Below, piece by piece: positions 1-11,540 of a stretch of 64,000 nucleotides of DNA; the stretch's first letter is position 1, and each line of letters starts with the position of its first letter. Below the pieces are notes generated by a model. That model did no database searches and was not told the DNA's origin. It saw nothing but the letters and a program-made list of their open reading frames with translations. Made by a program: the position numbers and the translations under genes. The DNA is from Erinaceus europaeus (taxonomy: Eukaryota; Chordata; Mammalia; Eulipotyphla; Erinaceidae), in assembly GCF_950295315.1 (NCBI RefSeq), contig NC_080166.1, positions 101,544,999 to 101,608,998 of the forward strand. The letters run 5' to 3'.

Positions 1-267
1 AAGCCTTGTCATATTTTACAAGTTCTACACTCATTTCTAAAAAATTTTCAATGTGGAGGTTTCATATCCAAGAGTTCTTTATTGTCTCACTTTCCAAAGC
101 TATACAGATCCACATACACAAAATTTAGAAAGCATGAATAAAATATAGTTCTGAATAAAATATAGTTCTAATTAAAACTGTTTTCACAGGTTATATTCTA
201 AGTATCAATTTCTTACATGTTTCTGTTTTCAAGTGAACTGACACTTCAAAAACTCAAAGCTAGTTAA
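1..267. other. unique AT-rich DNA
   Basis: No repeat family, coding frame or RNA gene is recognised. The first 267 bases are AT-rich and nonrepetitive. Confidence 0.5.
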
Positions 268-475
268 GGCTAGGTGGTGGCGCACCTGTGTGAGTGTATG
301 TGTTACAACGCACAAGGACCCAGGTTCAAGCCCCTGGTCCCCACCTGTAGGGGGAAAGCTGCATGAGAGGTGAAGCAGTGCTGTAGGTGTCTTTCTCTCT
401 TTCTCCCTCTCTTCCTTCCCCCTTCCTTCTCAAATTCTGACTGTCTCTATCCAATAAAAAATGATTTTAAAAAGT
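268..475 (+). mobile_element. SINE B
   Basis: A tRNA-derived SINE reading left to right. It has the head GGTGGTGGCGCACCTG, a B-box-like GGTTCAAGCCC, a GGGGGAAAGCT core, a CT-rich body and the ending CTCTATCCAATAAA followed by an A-rich tail. It is non-coding and would depend on L1 enzymes for mobility. No clear target-site duplication was seen. Confidence 0.85.
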
Positions 476-603
476 CTAAAAAAATGAAACTTAACACTAG
501 TGACATAATCTATACTTTTTGTTGAGAACTCAGTTGTAAACTCCTCTGGGGGGAGAATGTAATAGTCTCTTGGAGGTGAAAGAGGGCTAAAGAGAAAGAA
601 AGA

Positions 604-800
604 GGGGCTGGATGATAGCACACTGGTTGAGCACATATGTTACAACGTGCAAGGACCAGATTCCAGTTCCCACCTGTAGGGGGAAAGCTTTGAGAGTGGT
701 GAAGCAGTGTTGCAGGTATCTCTATTTCTCCCCTTCTCTATCACCCTTTTCCCTCCCAATTTCTGGCTGTCTCTATCAAATAAATAAAATAAAGATAAGA
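604..800 (+). mobile_element. SINE B
   Basis: Second SINE B copy in the same direction. The head is GGTTGAGCACATATGTTACAA, the core is CTGTAGGGGGAAAGCTT and the end is CTCTATCAAATAAATAAA. A predicted 103-residue frame over it is only an open stretch of SINE sequence. Confidence 0.85.
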
Positions 801-3315
801 CCAAAAAGATTTTTAAAAATAAAAAAGAGGAAGAATGAAAAAAAGAACTGTTGCTTTAGATCATGGAAATGTGAATTAATTCATAGCAGTTTTCAGACTC
901 CTAATAACTATGATGTCAATTAGGAGAAATTATCTTCTTTTCAGAGCTTAATTTTGCTTTTGCTTCTAGGTTATTATTTCCAAATCAAAAATTAATGATG
1001 GTAAACACTCGAGGACACTGTAGCTGTATTGTGTGATATCTATGCTGTGTGCTCTCAGAGAAGCAGTAAGATTAACTGTGATAATAATAAAAACCTGTCC
1101 AAAAGGTAGTTTACCCATATTAAATAACCAAGCTAAAGGTGGGGGTGGGAATCATTGAAAACTCTGTGTTATAGCAGCCTTGCAGGTAATGCAGTAATCC
1201 TTCACCCACATGTGCCAGATTGATGCTGTTTCTTTCTCCCCCTCTTTCTAAAACTTAAACATGTACATCCTAAATCACATAAAGGAACTGTTTCATGATA
1301 AAGAAATCCTCCAACTTCTCTAAGATCATACAATTAGTAAGTAAAGATACATGTGTCTCAACCAACAAACCATTTTATTGTTTTCCATGGACCACTCTCT
1401 TCTCTTAATGTTAAATAGATATGAATGTGTCTCTGTCCAGTCTTTGAAGAGCTATGGAAGTAGATAAAGGAGTTTTGCCCAGCCATAGGGGAGTACTATG
1501 TTATAAAATTGCTTATTTCAACAAGTTATTATTAAGTGCTTGTAATTTAGCAGATGTTGGGAATGCATTCGTGAACAAGACAAAACGTAATGGCCTTCAT
1601 TTGTAATTATTAGAAGATATATTGAAAAATAAGTAAAAATATATTAAGTTATAGAATATGAGAGAATATTAAACTTTCTATGTAAAAATATGTAATGGAA
1701 TAAAAACCCTGATTTCTGAAAAATATATATATATAAATTATAAAACATATGTGTGTGTGTGTGTGTGTGTGTGTATGAGAGAGATGGGTCAGGTCAGGTC
1801 CAACCCAAAAGGTAATAGATAATAAGAAAAGAACTTTCATTATGACTCCATTTAATAGCTTGACCCTTTCCTGACTCAGAGAAGGGAGTAATAGCTTATT
1901 TTTATCAGCAACCACAATAAAACTTGCCACAGTTGGAAAATATCTAGAGGGAAGGGAAAGATAACAGGATTTTATTTCATTATATTCATCCCACCTATTC
2001 TACTAGCTTTCTCATTGTGAAAAAAAAAAATATATATATATATATATATATCTGAAATCAGCCAGAGAACTTCTCCATAGGCCCTAGGAGTAAAAGGGTT
2101 AGTCATCACAGCTTGAGCCTGGTAACAAGTCAAAAGAATGTGAGAGTCACTATCTTCTGTGTTAGAGTGCTCCCAGAGCAGAGATGTAATAATTTATAGA
2201 AATCACATCAGGAAGCAAGGGGTGAATGCTTTCGATCACACTTTCTAAAGTAAATACATTTTCTCCTTATCACTGTCTCAAGCTGAGTCATTGATGGCAC
2301 TGCCCCCATGCATCATTTTTTTTCTACATATGTCCTCCAGGATGTAGTATCAAAATTGAATTGAGCATTATTACAAATGTTAAAAAATGTAATTATTCAT
2401 CAAATGTATCTGTTAATTTCTCTTTAGCCAGAGACCCAATTATCTAAATTTGAAGATAAAAGATAGTGACATAATGTACTCAACATTTTTATCTAGACAT
2501 ATAGTACACGTTTGCTTAGTCTGCATGGGAAAACATAAATGAAAATAAGATTCAATGTGCCTTTATTCATTATACAGAAAACCAAAGTTTATAATGCTGA
2601 ATTTTAACAAAGAAACACCCACATAAATCCTTTACCTTTTTAATTGATAAATGTGACTTTTTTGGTTAAGCATATAGTAGGGATTTGATTCACTCTTAAT
2701 CTGGGATTAAATGATTGAGCAAATCTACCCAACATGTGCTGAATTCATCTCAGTTAAACTCAAATGAGAGAAGAGAAGAATTTCTGGTAATCTTAAATAC
2801 TCTGGTATAAAACACAGATAGGAAGAAAAATGGACCTAATCCTGGAAGAATAAAATTTATTAGGACAACAAAAGTAAACATTACAGTGTTAGTTAATAAA
2901 TAATGCTGTAGGTAGTGTGGTTTCAACTCATCTCAAGCAGCAGGGAACCTCAGGATTTCAAAACAAAACTTGGCAAAAGAAATTTACAAACATCCGTAGG
3001 TCCTCATATAAACTTTAATTGAACACATATACCTGGTGAAAGAAAGAAAAAAACATTTTAAAAGTTATGTTTGTTGGTCTGTGATAGATTTGTGATAACA
3101 TTCATATAATCACCCCAGTGACAAAGTAAAATTAAGTAATATCGTTTCTTTGCCACGACGTGTATGCATGTAAGTACGTGCACATGTGTGTTTACTTATG
3201 AGGAATCATGGCAAGATATCATCATGAATTAATTCACTCCTATTTATTACTGAAGTTGTGGATATTATAACACCTTCACAATCACAAGAATACATTATAA
3301 TTTGTCATTTTTTAA
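801..3315. other. unique AT-rich DNA with two short microsatellites
   Basis: I recognise no gene or repeat family here. It includes a (GT)n run at about 1751-1774 and a (TA)n run at about 2030-2051. Open frames are short and low in complexity. An ancient repeat too decayed to see by eye is possible. Confidence 0.5.
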
Positions 3316-3329
3316 AAAATATTTTGTTA
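3316..3329. repeat. target-site duplication, left copy
   Basis: AAAATATTTTGTTA lies immediately before the twin-primed L1. A near copy, AAAATATTTTATTT, follows its A-rich tail at 5253-5266. The flanks are AT-rich, so part of the match could be chance. Confidence 0.5.
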
Positions 3330-5250
3330 CAAAGCCAAACAAATTGTTGAGCAATCATGGACCCAAAGCTTGGAATAGTGGAGAGGAAGTGTTGGGGAGG
3401 GTACTCACTGCAAACTCTAGTGTACTTCTGCTTTCAGGTATATATTTTGCACTTGTTAATGGATACATGTGAACATATGCTCTCTCTCACAGAACCTGGT
3501 GTATATCTAGGTTTTGGGACTTTGTTGGAAAGTGATCCACCTGGGATGGAATTAGAGAATGCTATAAAAGGAAAGGTCTCACCTGAGTAATGAAGCTGAA
3601 GGGTTGTCATTCCACACCTGAAGTCTCTGGACACAGTCTGAGCTGAAGCATGTTGAGGTGGTAATCCTTGCGTTGATTAGGTTGTGATCCACTGATACAA
3701 TATTATTTGATATGGATTGGGAGAGGCATGCGGGAAAGTGGGCCCCACCCTAAGGTTCCAGGACTGGGGGAAATATAGGCTCTATAGTGGAGATGTGAGG
3801 TTCCTGCTGTCTTAGGGTTCAAAAAGACAATGGATTGTTAATATTATCATCACATTATTTGGTAATTGGCTTAACTTTGAAAAGTCCTTTTGTTAGGGTT
3901 TGCTGTACAGTACCCAGTATCTTGTAAATAGCTGTGCCACTGGTTGCCTCTGATCTATTTGGTCTAAGGCTTGAGAGAGTCCGCATATCAAATACACAGC
4001 CTATATATTAAGAAGACTCAGTCTGTGTTTTAAAAACTTTGAGACATACAATTAATTTCCCCCCTCTCATATTAATTAACTAGTGATTTATATGACTACA
4101 TTTTACTAGGAGTGTACATAAACACCATTCCCACCACCAAAAGACTGTGACCATCCCTCCCACCCACCCCCACTCCCCACCAGCCCAGGAAGCCACATGT
4201 CTACTCCTCACCACAGGGTTTTTACTTTGGTGCCCTACTTTCAATTTACTCAGATCCTGCTTTTAGTTTCCCTTTCAGATCTTCTTTCTCAACCTCTGTT
4301 GATGAGTAGGATCATTCCATACTCATCTTTATCTTTCTGACTTAGCTCAATTAACATAATTCCTTCTAGCTCTGTCCAAGATGGGTCAGAGAAGGTGGGT
4401 TCATTGTTCTTGATAGCTGCATAGTATTCCATTGTGTATATATACCACAGCTTTCTCAGCCACTCATCTGTTGTTGGGCACCTGGGTTGCTTCCAGGTTT
4501 TAGCTATTATGAATTGTGCTGCTATGAACATAGGAGTACACACCTCTTTTTGGTTGGGTGTTATGGAGTCCTTGGGGTAAAACCACAGGAGAGGAATTAC
4601 TGGATCATATGGAAGGTCCATGTCTAGCCTCGTGAGAGTTTTCCAGACTGCTCTCCACAGAGGCTGTACCAATTTACATTCCCACCAGCAATGCAAAAGG
4701 GTTCCTCTGTCCCCACAGCCTCTCCAGTATTTGTTGCTGCTATCCTTTTTGATGTATGCCATTCTTACAGGAGTGAGGTGGTATCTCAATGTTGTCTTAA
4801 TTTGCATTTCTCTGACAATCAGTGACCTGGAGCAGTTTTTCATATGTTTGTTAGCAGTTTGGCTTTGTATGTTAACTTTCTTTTCAGCCACCAGGTTCCA
4901 GATGCCATCAGGATGCCGGCCAGGTTTCCCTGGACTGAAGACCCCACCAATGTGTTCTGGATCCCATCTTCCCCAGAGACCCACCCTACTAGGGAAAGAG
5001 AGGGGCAGACTGGGAGTATGGACCGACCAGTCAACGCCCATGTTCAGTGGGGAAGCAATTACAGAAGCCAGGCCTTCTACCTTCTGCAACCCACAATGAC
5101 CCTGGGTCCATGCTCCCAGAGGGATAGAGAATGGGAAAGCTATCAGGGGAGGGGATGGGATATGGAGATTGGGTGGTGGGAATTGTGTGGAGTTGTACCC
5201 CACCTACCCTATGGTTTTGTTAATTTATCCTTTCTTAAATAAAAAATACA
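3330..5250 (+). mobile_element. 5'-inverted, 5'-truncated L1 (twin-priming product)
   Basis: This is one L1 insertion in two opposed pieces. Bases about 3330-4855 are the reverse complement of the end of L1 ORF2 plus the first part of the 3' UTR, matching L1-A about 34980-36503. Bases about 4857-5250 continue in the plus direction through the rest of the 3' UTR into an A-rich tail (CTTAAATAAAAAATA), matching L1-A from about 36497 on. The pieces overlap by about a dozen bases around TTTGGCTTTGTA. An inverted 5' piece followed by a forward 3' end with tail is the known outcome of twin priming during L1 target-primed reverse transcription. Confidence 0.85.
4289..4855 (-). pseudogene. ORF2: L1 ORF2 C-terminal remnant (inverted piece)
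   Basis: Read on the minus strand this encodes the C-terminal end of the L1 ORF2 protein, about 180 residues. It includes the cysteine-rich motif [14 protein letters not shown] and the stretch [13 protein letters not shown], both standard in mammalian ORF2p. It lacks the endonuclease and reverse transcriptase, so it cannot be functional. The open frame runs on to about 5203 only because it reads through the inversion junction into non-coding 3' UTR. It ends at a stop next to 4289, close to the normal ORF2 terminus. Confidence 0.85.
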
Positions 5251-5266
5251 TTAAAATATTTTATTT

Positions 5267-5655
5267 TATGAGAGAGTACAGAGAAAGAAAGAGAGATCAG
5301 AGCACTGCTCAACTTTGGCTTTTAGTGGTTCTAGGACCTCAGAGCTTCAGGCATGAACAATTTTTTGCATATTCATTTGTTATCTACCAAGCTCCAGAAT
5401 TTCTCATTTAAAAAATTTAATCTTATAGACAAAAGCATGTACCAGGATCCTAATGTACTTATCATCTATTTGTCACAACTCTTTTTACTTAAAAGTCCAG
5501 ATGTTGTCAGATTTTTGGGTGGGGAGGTCAGCACAACATTCTACATTTCACTAATCTTATAGCACTGAATGTTCTAAAGTGAGAGTAGATGATACACCAC
5601 AGAAAAAGAGCATCTCTATCTTCCAAGCACATGCCAAATATCTAATGCCTTAAGC
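5267..5655. other. unique DNA
   Basis: About 390 bases with no supported feature. Bases 5260-5410 contain GAGAGAGTACAGAGAAAG and GAGCACTGCTCAAC, which probably mark a decayed minus-strand SINE C beginning just after the L1 tail. Confidence 0.4.
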
Positions 5656-5836
5656 TGTTTTATTATTATTATTATTTGTTTTTTTCTCTGTCATGAATTC
5701 ACATTTCTGGAATTTTTTTTTTCCAGTTATAAAGAGACAGACCAAGGCAGACAGGAAAAGGGACCACAGCCCTGAAGCTTTCCCCAGTATGGGGCAGGCT
5801 GAATTCAAACGTGTATCACAAGCATGACAGAGCAAG
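5656..5836 (-). mobile_element. SINE D, old and decayed
   Basis: The minus strand resembles the copies at 45676 and 54846: a head ending in GCTTTGC-like sequence, a CCC..ACTGGGGAAAGCTTC core and a purine-rich end. A T-rich tail lies on the left. Divergence is high, so the family assignment is tentative. Confidence 0.5.
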
Positions 5837-6119
5837 CAAGGTTTAGATAAACTACTTTACTAGCCCTAGACTATATTAGATGTATTATAATAACTTCCAA
5901 ATAAATCCAAATGAAACATTAGTGTCATTTTCATATTCACAAAATCATTCATTCCATCCAAAAAAGTGCATAGTTTCCCAACACTTTTGATGGAGTAGAA
6001 CAATCCTAAGAAAAATAATACCTGTTTGACATTAACTATATATCACACAATAACTGAGACGGTTTATCTTATGGTTTTAAATCTTAATTTTAGTCCAAAC
6101 ATTTCAGAATGTATTTTCT

Positions 6120-6209
6120 TTTCCTTCCTTCCTTCCTTCCTTCCTTCCTTCCTTCCTTCCTTCCTTCCTTCCTTCCTTCCCTCCCTCCCTCCCTTCCTTC
6201 CTTCCTTTA
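6120..6209 (+). repeat. (CCTT)n microsatellite
   Basis: A run of CCTT/CTTC units with CCCT variants near its right end. It sits left of the solo LTR and, with the (ATTA)/(TTTA) run after that LTR, looks like the pyrimidine-rich tail of the SINE C at 6803. Confidence 0.9.
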
Positions 6210-6214
6210 TTTAT

Positions 6215-6802
6215 TGTCAGGTTCTTAGGAGAGCCTATCTCAGGTCTAGATTCCCTGGCATCCCATTTCTATTGGCCACTGGAGCCAGACGCCAGCGAGA
6301 ATCAGACCCTAGACAGCAGGAGTGAGTACACTGGGATCTCTCTCTCTCTCTCTCTCTCTCTCTGACACTCACTGCAAGAGAGGAGACCAGAGATCATCCA
6401 GGACATCAATGCATGAAAAAAGCATTTATTGTGCAGCAGAGCAGAGTTTTTAAAGGGTGGTAGGGGGTAGCAGCTTGTTTATACCTTATATGGTCAAGAC
6501 AGCAGGGGCTAGAGAAATGGGGAGGGTCTTTCCAATAACCATTGGGTAAGTGGTTATAACCAGTTCAGGGGACAAGGAAGTGAAACCACCAGTTAGCACA
6601 GAGGGAGAAGGTGGGTCTTTGTGTAGGGGAGAGAGACTGACAGGGGGACTGAATCCTGTTAGGCTGGTTCCTTCTTGCTCAACTCATAGTGGCAAAAAGC
6701 CCCTGGAGAGTCTGACAGAAGGCCTGTGCCTCCCAGCCCTCCAGGGGTCCCCCCTTGGATGGTCCGTGCCATGATCGACCTCAGTTTATGCAAGGTCCTA
6801 CA
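6215..6802 (-). mobile_element. solo LTR, 588 bp
   Basis: On the minus strand it starts TGTAGGACCTTGC and ends CCTAAGAACCTGACA, giving TG...CA ends. It carries a TATA-like CCATATAAGGTATAA and a polyadenylation signal AATAAA in CTGCACAATAAATGC, in the right order for U3-R-U5. A (CT)n run at about 6338-6362 lies in the U5 side. No internal retroviral genes adjoin it, so it is a solo LTR of unknown class. Both flanks are simple ATTA/TTTA sequence, so the target duplication cannot be resolved. Confidence 0.65.
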
Positions 6803-6953
6803 ATTAATTAATTAATTAATTAATTAATTTATTTATTTATTTTCCAGAGCACTGCTCAGTGCTGGTTTATGGTGGTATGAGGGACTGAACCTGGCACTTT
6901 GGAGCCTCAGGCATGAAAGTCTCTTAGTCCATTATGCTATCTCCCCACTCCCA
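6803..6953 (-). mobile_element. SINE C
   Basis: Contains GAGCACTGCTCAGTGCTGG, GGGACTGAACCTGGCA, GCCTCAGGCATGAAAGTCTC and CATTATGCTATCTCCCC, the diagnostic blocks of this family. Read on the minus strand the head is tRNA-like. Its 3' tail (left side) was split by the solo LTR. Confidence 0.85.
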
Positions 6954-7239
6954 CCCCTGATGCATTTTTAAGTCAACTACTTAATATCCTATTTCAGGAA
7001 AATTCTGCCAAAAATATTGTAAGTGCATTAATGTTACATGGGCATGTATTGTATAAGCTAATAATTAAAATGCCGCACAATTTTCCATTCAGAAACCTTA
7101 AAATGCCCATATCCGTTGTTCAATCTATTTTAGAAGTGTCCATAGGCAACTTTTAATATTTGATGGGTCTCCAATGTATGATGTCTCTCCACTGTAGTTC
7201 ATTTATTGATAGATGGTGGCATTTATTTATACTTTATTA
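6954..7239. other. unique DNA
   Basis: No repeat or gene recognised. The phrase TTGATGGGTCTCCAATG and its surroundings may be an ancient L1 piece, but the match is too weak to call. Confidence 0.35.
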
Positions 7240-7461
7240 CTTTTTAAATTTAAGTATTTTTATTATTTTACTATCTTTATTTATTAGATAGAAACATCCA
7301 GAAATCAAGAGGGAAGGGGAGAGAGAGAGGGAGAGAGACACCTGCAGCACTGCTTCACTATTTGCAAAGCTTTTCCCCTGCAGGTAGGAACTAGGGGCTT
7401 ATACCCAGGTCCCTGGACATTGTATTGTATATGCTCAACTAGATGCACCATCACTGGCCCC
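7240..7461 (-). mobile_element. SINE B
   Basis: Minus-strand copy. From the left it shows the A/T tail, TTATTAGATAGAAA, a purine-rich body, CACCTGCAGCACTGCTTCAC, the core AAGCTTTTCCCCTGCAGG and the reversed tRNA-like head ending GGCCCC. Confidence 0.85.
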
Positions 7462-7745
7462 TTTAGTTATACTTCAATGAAAAATAAATTATTCTAAACT
7501 TTGGCTTATTGCTAAGATTATTTTCAATTTGAATAGTATAGAATTGTGTTGCATACATGTATATCATAGTTTCTCATTCACAATCTCAAGTCTAGCAATG
7601 TACTTAAGTAGTAGTGTATGCTATAATATGAAATAACTAATCAGGACCATCTTGAATTACTGTGTAGAATATAGCTATTTCTAATCTTCTCCAAGACAAG
7701 ATTGAGAAACTTTATAACCTTTGTAGAGAAAAAATATCTTATCAG

Positions 7746-7965
7746 GGACCTGGTGGTGGCACACCTGGTTGAGCATACATGTTACAATGTGTAAGGACCC
7801 AGGTTCAAGCTCCCAGTCCCCATCTATAGGGGGAAGCTTTATAAATGCTAAAGCATGGCTGAAGAGGTCCCTCTTCTCCCTCCCCACCTTTCCCCTTCCT
7901 CTCAATTTCTGGCTGTCTCTATCCAATAAATACAGATAGTAAAATTTTAAAAATAAATATTTTTA
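7746..7965 (+). mobile_element. SINE B
   Basis: Plus-strand copy with GGACCTGGTGGTGGCACACC, GGTTCAAGCTCCC, GGGGGAAGCTTTA and the end CTCTATCCAATAAATACAG. A minus-strand open frame over 7681-7926 is a by-product of the pyrimidine-rich body. Confidence 0.85.
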
Positions 7966-8961
7966 ATAAAGGAAAAGTCTAATCATATTAATTTTTATAT
8001 ATGAACATTAATTTCTATAGTAAAATTCAATGTCACTACCCCCCTTGCTAGATATATGGAGAAATACAAGCACCATTATTAACAATGAGTTTATTTTCTA
8101 GCATATTAGGCATAAATGTAGCCCCTTGTAGGAAGATAAATCAAATTAAAATGGATTTGAGCCAGAACATTGCGAGATCAATATCTGGCAGTCATAGACC
8201 AGCTTAGCAAAGGTTCTATAACTATACAGCAATTCTACTACTCTACCAAATGACCAAATGCATATTTACTGAAAAGGCAAAAATTAAAATCAGAAAGGAT
8301 AAAGACTAAGAACAATCTCAAAAACTGCTGCTATTAAATGAACTATCAAGAGAACCTACCTTACTTTCAATCAAAATTATAAATAAATATAAACTCCTTA
8401 AATTGTATATCTTAAATTAAATGATTTTTCAGGAGTTTTCAATTATACATCTCAAATAAATAATTTTTAATTATGAGGAGCCGTTCCTCTATTGCTCAGT
8501 TATATAGTTATAAAGCAATATAGAAGTAAATGGTAACATTTAGGCATCAAGTGGAAATATTGACTCCTTACAAAAAATATGTTATCTCATCCCATTTTCA
8601 CAGTGATTGGTTCCACTGGGAACCTCAGGTTATAGTAACCTCCTGTTCACAGATAAAGGTTTAATACTATGTTTATGAAGAGGGAATCTTGCCTCTATTG
8701 AATGTTTTAAGAAATACAATAATTCTCCCCTCCTTTTGGAAATAGGTGATTTCACTGAATGAACAGACAAAGCCATATTTGTGATTTTCACTATCTTTGA
8801 ACTTTTCAGTTATAATGCCAATTAATATGTTTTTATTCTTTCAACCAATTGATAGGAGTGAGGGAAAAATTACTAACAAATCTCAAAATCTGTGTGTTTT
8901 AGAATAAATTATCTTGGTTTACATAGTAGGTGAGTCTCTTCAATGTTTTAAGTACTTAGAT
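7966..8961. other. unique AT-rich DNA
   Basis: About 1 kb with no gene or recognised repeat. Confidence 0.5.
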
Positions 8962-9102
8962 ATTCCAGCATTATTACTATTGTTGTTTAACCAGAACAGT
9001 GCTCACTTCTGGATTACGCTTGTGTTGAAGATTGAACCTGTGAAATCTCAGGTATGAGAGCCTGTTTATATAGCCATTGTACTATCTCCACCACCCCCAT
9101 TT
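8962..9102 (-). mobile_element. SINE C, diverged
   Basis: Shows ACCAGAACAGTGCTCAC, GAAGATTGAACCTGTGA, CTCAGGTATGAGAGCC and ATTGTACTATCTCC, each a few changes from the family consensus in this window. It looks older than the 6803 copy. Confidence 0.75.
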
Positions 9103-9511
9103 TATTATCACTAATCTTATTGGGTTGTAGAAAAAGTCATGAGCCATTTCTGCATTGAAAAGCATGGAAAAAATATATATATCATGACTTTTTTGATAAC
9201 CAGTATTACAAGAATGTCATTGTGACTGCGGCATAGTTTCACATCTACCCAAAGCATGTCAGCACAGTTCACTCACAGAACTACATACATTGAGGTGTTA
9301 CTACATGTGCCACATGTACACATTGTCTTTTAAAGTTTTACTTGGTGAGTGCAGCACTCTACATCAGAGGTTTCCCTTATCTTATTAATGTTGGCAGTAA
9401 TTGTCATAGTCATCTGTCAATATGTCACAACTCTAAACCAATAAACAATATTATTTAATAAGTCAGGCTCCATATCTATACTAATAGGCGGGATTTTACA
9501 TTAAAATTTTA
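9103..9511. other. unique DNA
   Basis: No supported feature in about 400 bases. Confidence 0.45.
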
Positions 9512-9714
9512 AAATATGTTATTTAATTATTGCATATAGACCGAGAGAAATTGAAACAAACGTGTGAAACAGAGAGGCTGAGGAAAAGAGATATCTGCAG
9601 CACTGCTTCACTGCTTATAAAGCTTCTCCCCATCTGCAGGTGGGGACCAGGTGTTTGAATCCAGGTCTTTGCACACTGTAACATGTGCTCTCAACTGTGC
9701 ACACACTACCAATG
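9512..9714 (-). mobile_element. SINE B, diverged
   Basis: Minus-strand copy recognised by TCTGCAGCACTGCTTCACTG, AAGCTTCTCCCCATCTGC, GGTGGGGACCAGG and TGTAACATGTGCTCTCAAC. Confidence 0.75.
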
Positions 9715-10107
9715 GGGAGTCTTACATTGAAATTAACTGAAATAGTGCCACAACATAATTTCCTCAGAGGGCAAGAAATGTGACAGATGTGGTTATATGT
9801 TAATTGTGCTGTCCATCTTTCAGAAATTTACATAAATCTACAGATTTCCTTCATCTGAGTTCCAAGCCTGAGATCTGATGTCATCTATAGCAAAGTGTCA
9901 TAGTAGGGTTCAAAAAAAGTTTGTCAAAAATTATTATATTTTAATTTTTATATCATTGGATTTGTTAGTAGAAAGAAACATTGTAAGGGGGGATATAGTT
10001 GAGTTTCTGTCTGAATTTTAAAGACAAGGTTGACAATTCCAAATTGTTTGAAAATGTGATAGAAAATTAACTAAGCTGAAACTATAGAAATAAACTGAGA
10101 TGAAAAT
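9715..10107. other. unique DNA or 5' part of an LTR
   Basis: No repeat family is recognised. The right end may belong to the LTR-like sequence that continues after the next SINE, but I could not find a convincing TG start. Confidence 0.35.
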
Positions 10108-10119
10108 TTACTGAAGAAC

Positions 10120-10333
10120 CCCCACCGATTTACAAGCGGTAAAGCAGGTCTGCAGGTGTCTATCTCCCCCCCCCCCCGTCTTCCCCTCCTTTCTCGATTT
10201 CTCTCTGTCCTGTCCAACAGTGACGACAGCAATAATAATAAATGGGAAAAGATAGCCTGCAGGAGCAGTGTATTCATAGTGCAGGCACCAAGCCCCAGTA
10301 ATAACCCTGGAGGCAAAAAACAAAAAAAAACCC
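10120..10333 (+). mobile_element. SINE A, 5'-truncated, long 3' form
   Basis: Begins inside the element at CCCCACCGATTTACAAGCGG and continues through AGGTCTGCAGGTGTCTATCT, a CT-rich body, AATAATAATAA and the long-form 3' block (AGTGTATTCATAGTGCAGGC ... ACCCTGGAGGC) into an A-rich tail. TTACTGAAGAAC flanks it exactly at 10108-10119 and 10334-10345. The loss of the head with an intact duplication shows a 5'-truncated L1-driven insertion. Confidence 0.9.
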
Positions 10334-10345
10334 TTACTGAAGAAC

Positions 10346-10646
10346 ATGAGGAAACAGGAAGATAGGTGGGGTACTTAGTCCCCTGGATTACTCAGTCAAG
10401 AAAGGAAGTAGATAACTATAAAGAGCCCCCTTCCCCCTTCAGGGAATGGGCTGCCTGATACCAAGTTCTGCTTCTGTATTCTGCTTGTTTGCTCTACGCT
10501 ATATAAAGGTTGACCTGTATATAATCAGTGCACAGCCACTGCAGAGTGATCTAGGCTATTGCCCTACAGAACACTAAACTTCTAATGCCAATGTCTGGTT
10601 CTTGGTTTCATTCCTGGGTCAGTTCTGGTGGTCTTATCCCACAACA
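10346..10646 (+). mobile_element. probable LTR fragment
   Basis: Has a TATA-like GCTATATAAAGG at about 10498-10509 and ends CTTATCCCACAACA, a typical LTR terminus (...CA). A clear AATAAA is missing; ACACTAAAC is the nearest variant. The 5' edge is not defined and may lie before 10108, because the SINE above inserted into this sequence. It could instead be unique DNA with a chance TATA. Confidence 0.4.
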
Positions 10647-10649
10647 AAG

Positions 10650-11125
10650 GTACACTAGAGAAGATTTGAAAATCAGTTGATAGTAAACATCTATAAGGAA
10701 CTCATGGGAGTTGGGCAGTAGTGCAGCGGGCTAAGCGCACGTGGCATGAAGCACAAGGACCAGCAGAAGGATTGGAGCCCCGGCTCCCCACTTGCAGGGG
10801 AGTCGCTTCACAGGCGGTGAAGCAGGTCTGCAGGTGTCTATCTTTCTCTCCCCCTCTCTGTCTTCCGCTCTTCCCTCTATTTCTCTCTGTCCTATCCAAC
10901 AATGAAAACAACAATAACTACAACAATTAAACAACAAGGGCAACAAAACAGAATAAATAAATATTTTTTAAAAAAGAACTGATAAAGCTCAACAAAAAGA
11001 AAAAGAAGATATGAGTAGACAGTTGTTTAAAGAAGAGATACACATGACCCATATATAAGGCTCCATTCCACTCTGCATTAAATAAATGCAAATTAAAACT
11101 ACACTGAGAATTCACTTCTCAGCTG
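10650..11125 (+). mobile_element. old L1 ORF2 fragment, interrupted by a SINE
   Basis: GATAGTAAACATCTATAAGG before the SINE and AAGCTCAACAAAAAGAAAAAG after it match the old L1 piece at about 46560-46690, which has ATCAAACATCTACAAAGAAC then AAGCTCAACAAAAG. Sequence to about 11125 continues in ORF2-like fashion (GCAAATTAAAACTACACTGAG). Many changes make it non-functional. Confidence 0.75.
10706..10972 (+). mobile_element. SINE A
   Basis: Head GGGAGTTGGGCAGTAGTGCA, A-box-like AGTGCAGCGGGC, CTTGCAGGGGAGTCGCTTC core, CT-rich body and AATAACTACAACAA tail. It lies inside the old L1. AAGGAACTCAT (10695-10705) and AAAGAACTGAT (about 10973-10983) are the imperfect target duplication. Confidence 0.9.
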
Positions 11126-11530
11126 TGGAGGTGCATTTATCAACAAAACAGGAAATTTTAATCATACATCAACACACAAACACTATGTTCTCTTGTCTGC
11201 ATTACATTGAGTAGTTTTAAAATATTTTAAAGTGGTAATCACTAACTGGATGGTTTGTGGCATGGAACTATGATGTACAGCTACAAAGATTTTTATGATT
11301 ACAACAATATTCTTCCCTAAGAATTTAGACTTGAATTTCTGATGATTTAAGAATGATAGAAACTGATTTCCTGAGTATATTTATTATAATTAATAATTTG
11401 AAGGAGAAATGACTAGAAAAAATATGAACAGTTGTATCTTCAATGTAGTGCCTAGCTTGCAATAAGAACTTAAAAGTATGTCAGGAAAAAAAATAACAGA
11501 ATGAGAAATCACACAAATGCTGTAGAAAGT
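11126..11530. other. unique AT-rich DNA
   Basis: About 400 bases with no supported feature; the first part may be further decayed L1. Confidence 0.4.
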
Positions 11531-11540
11531 TATCCTTTAG

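Noticed and set aside
6550..6774. 74-codon plus-strand frame
   Set aside because: Lies inside and antisense to the solo LTR; no domain.
10345..10646. Treating this block as a full LTR with defined ends
   Set aside because: The right end is good, but neither a TG start nor a clear polyadenylation signal was found, so only a low-confidence fragment is reported.
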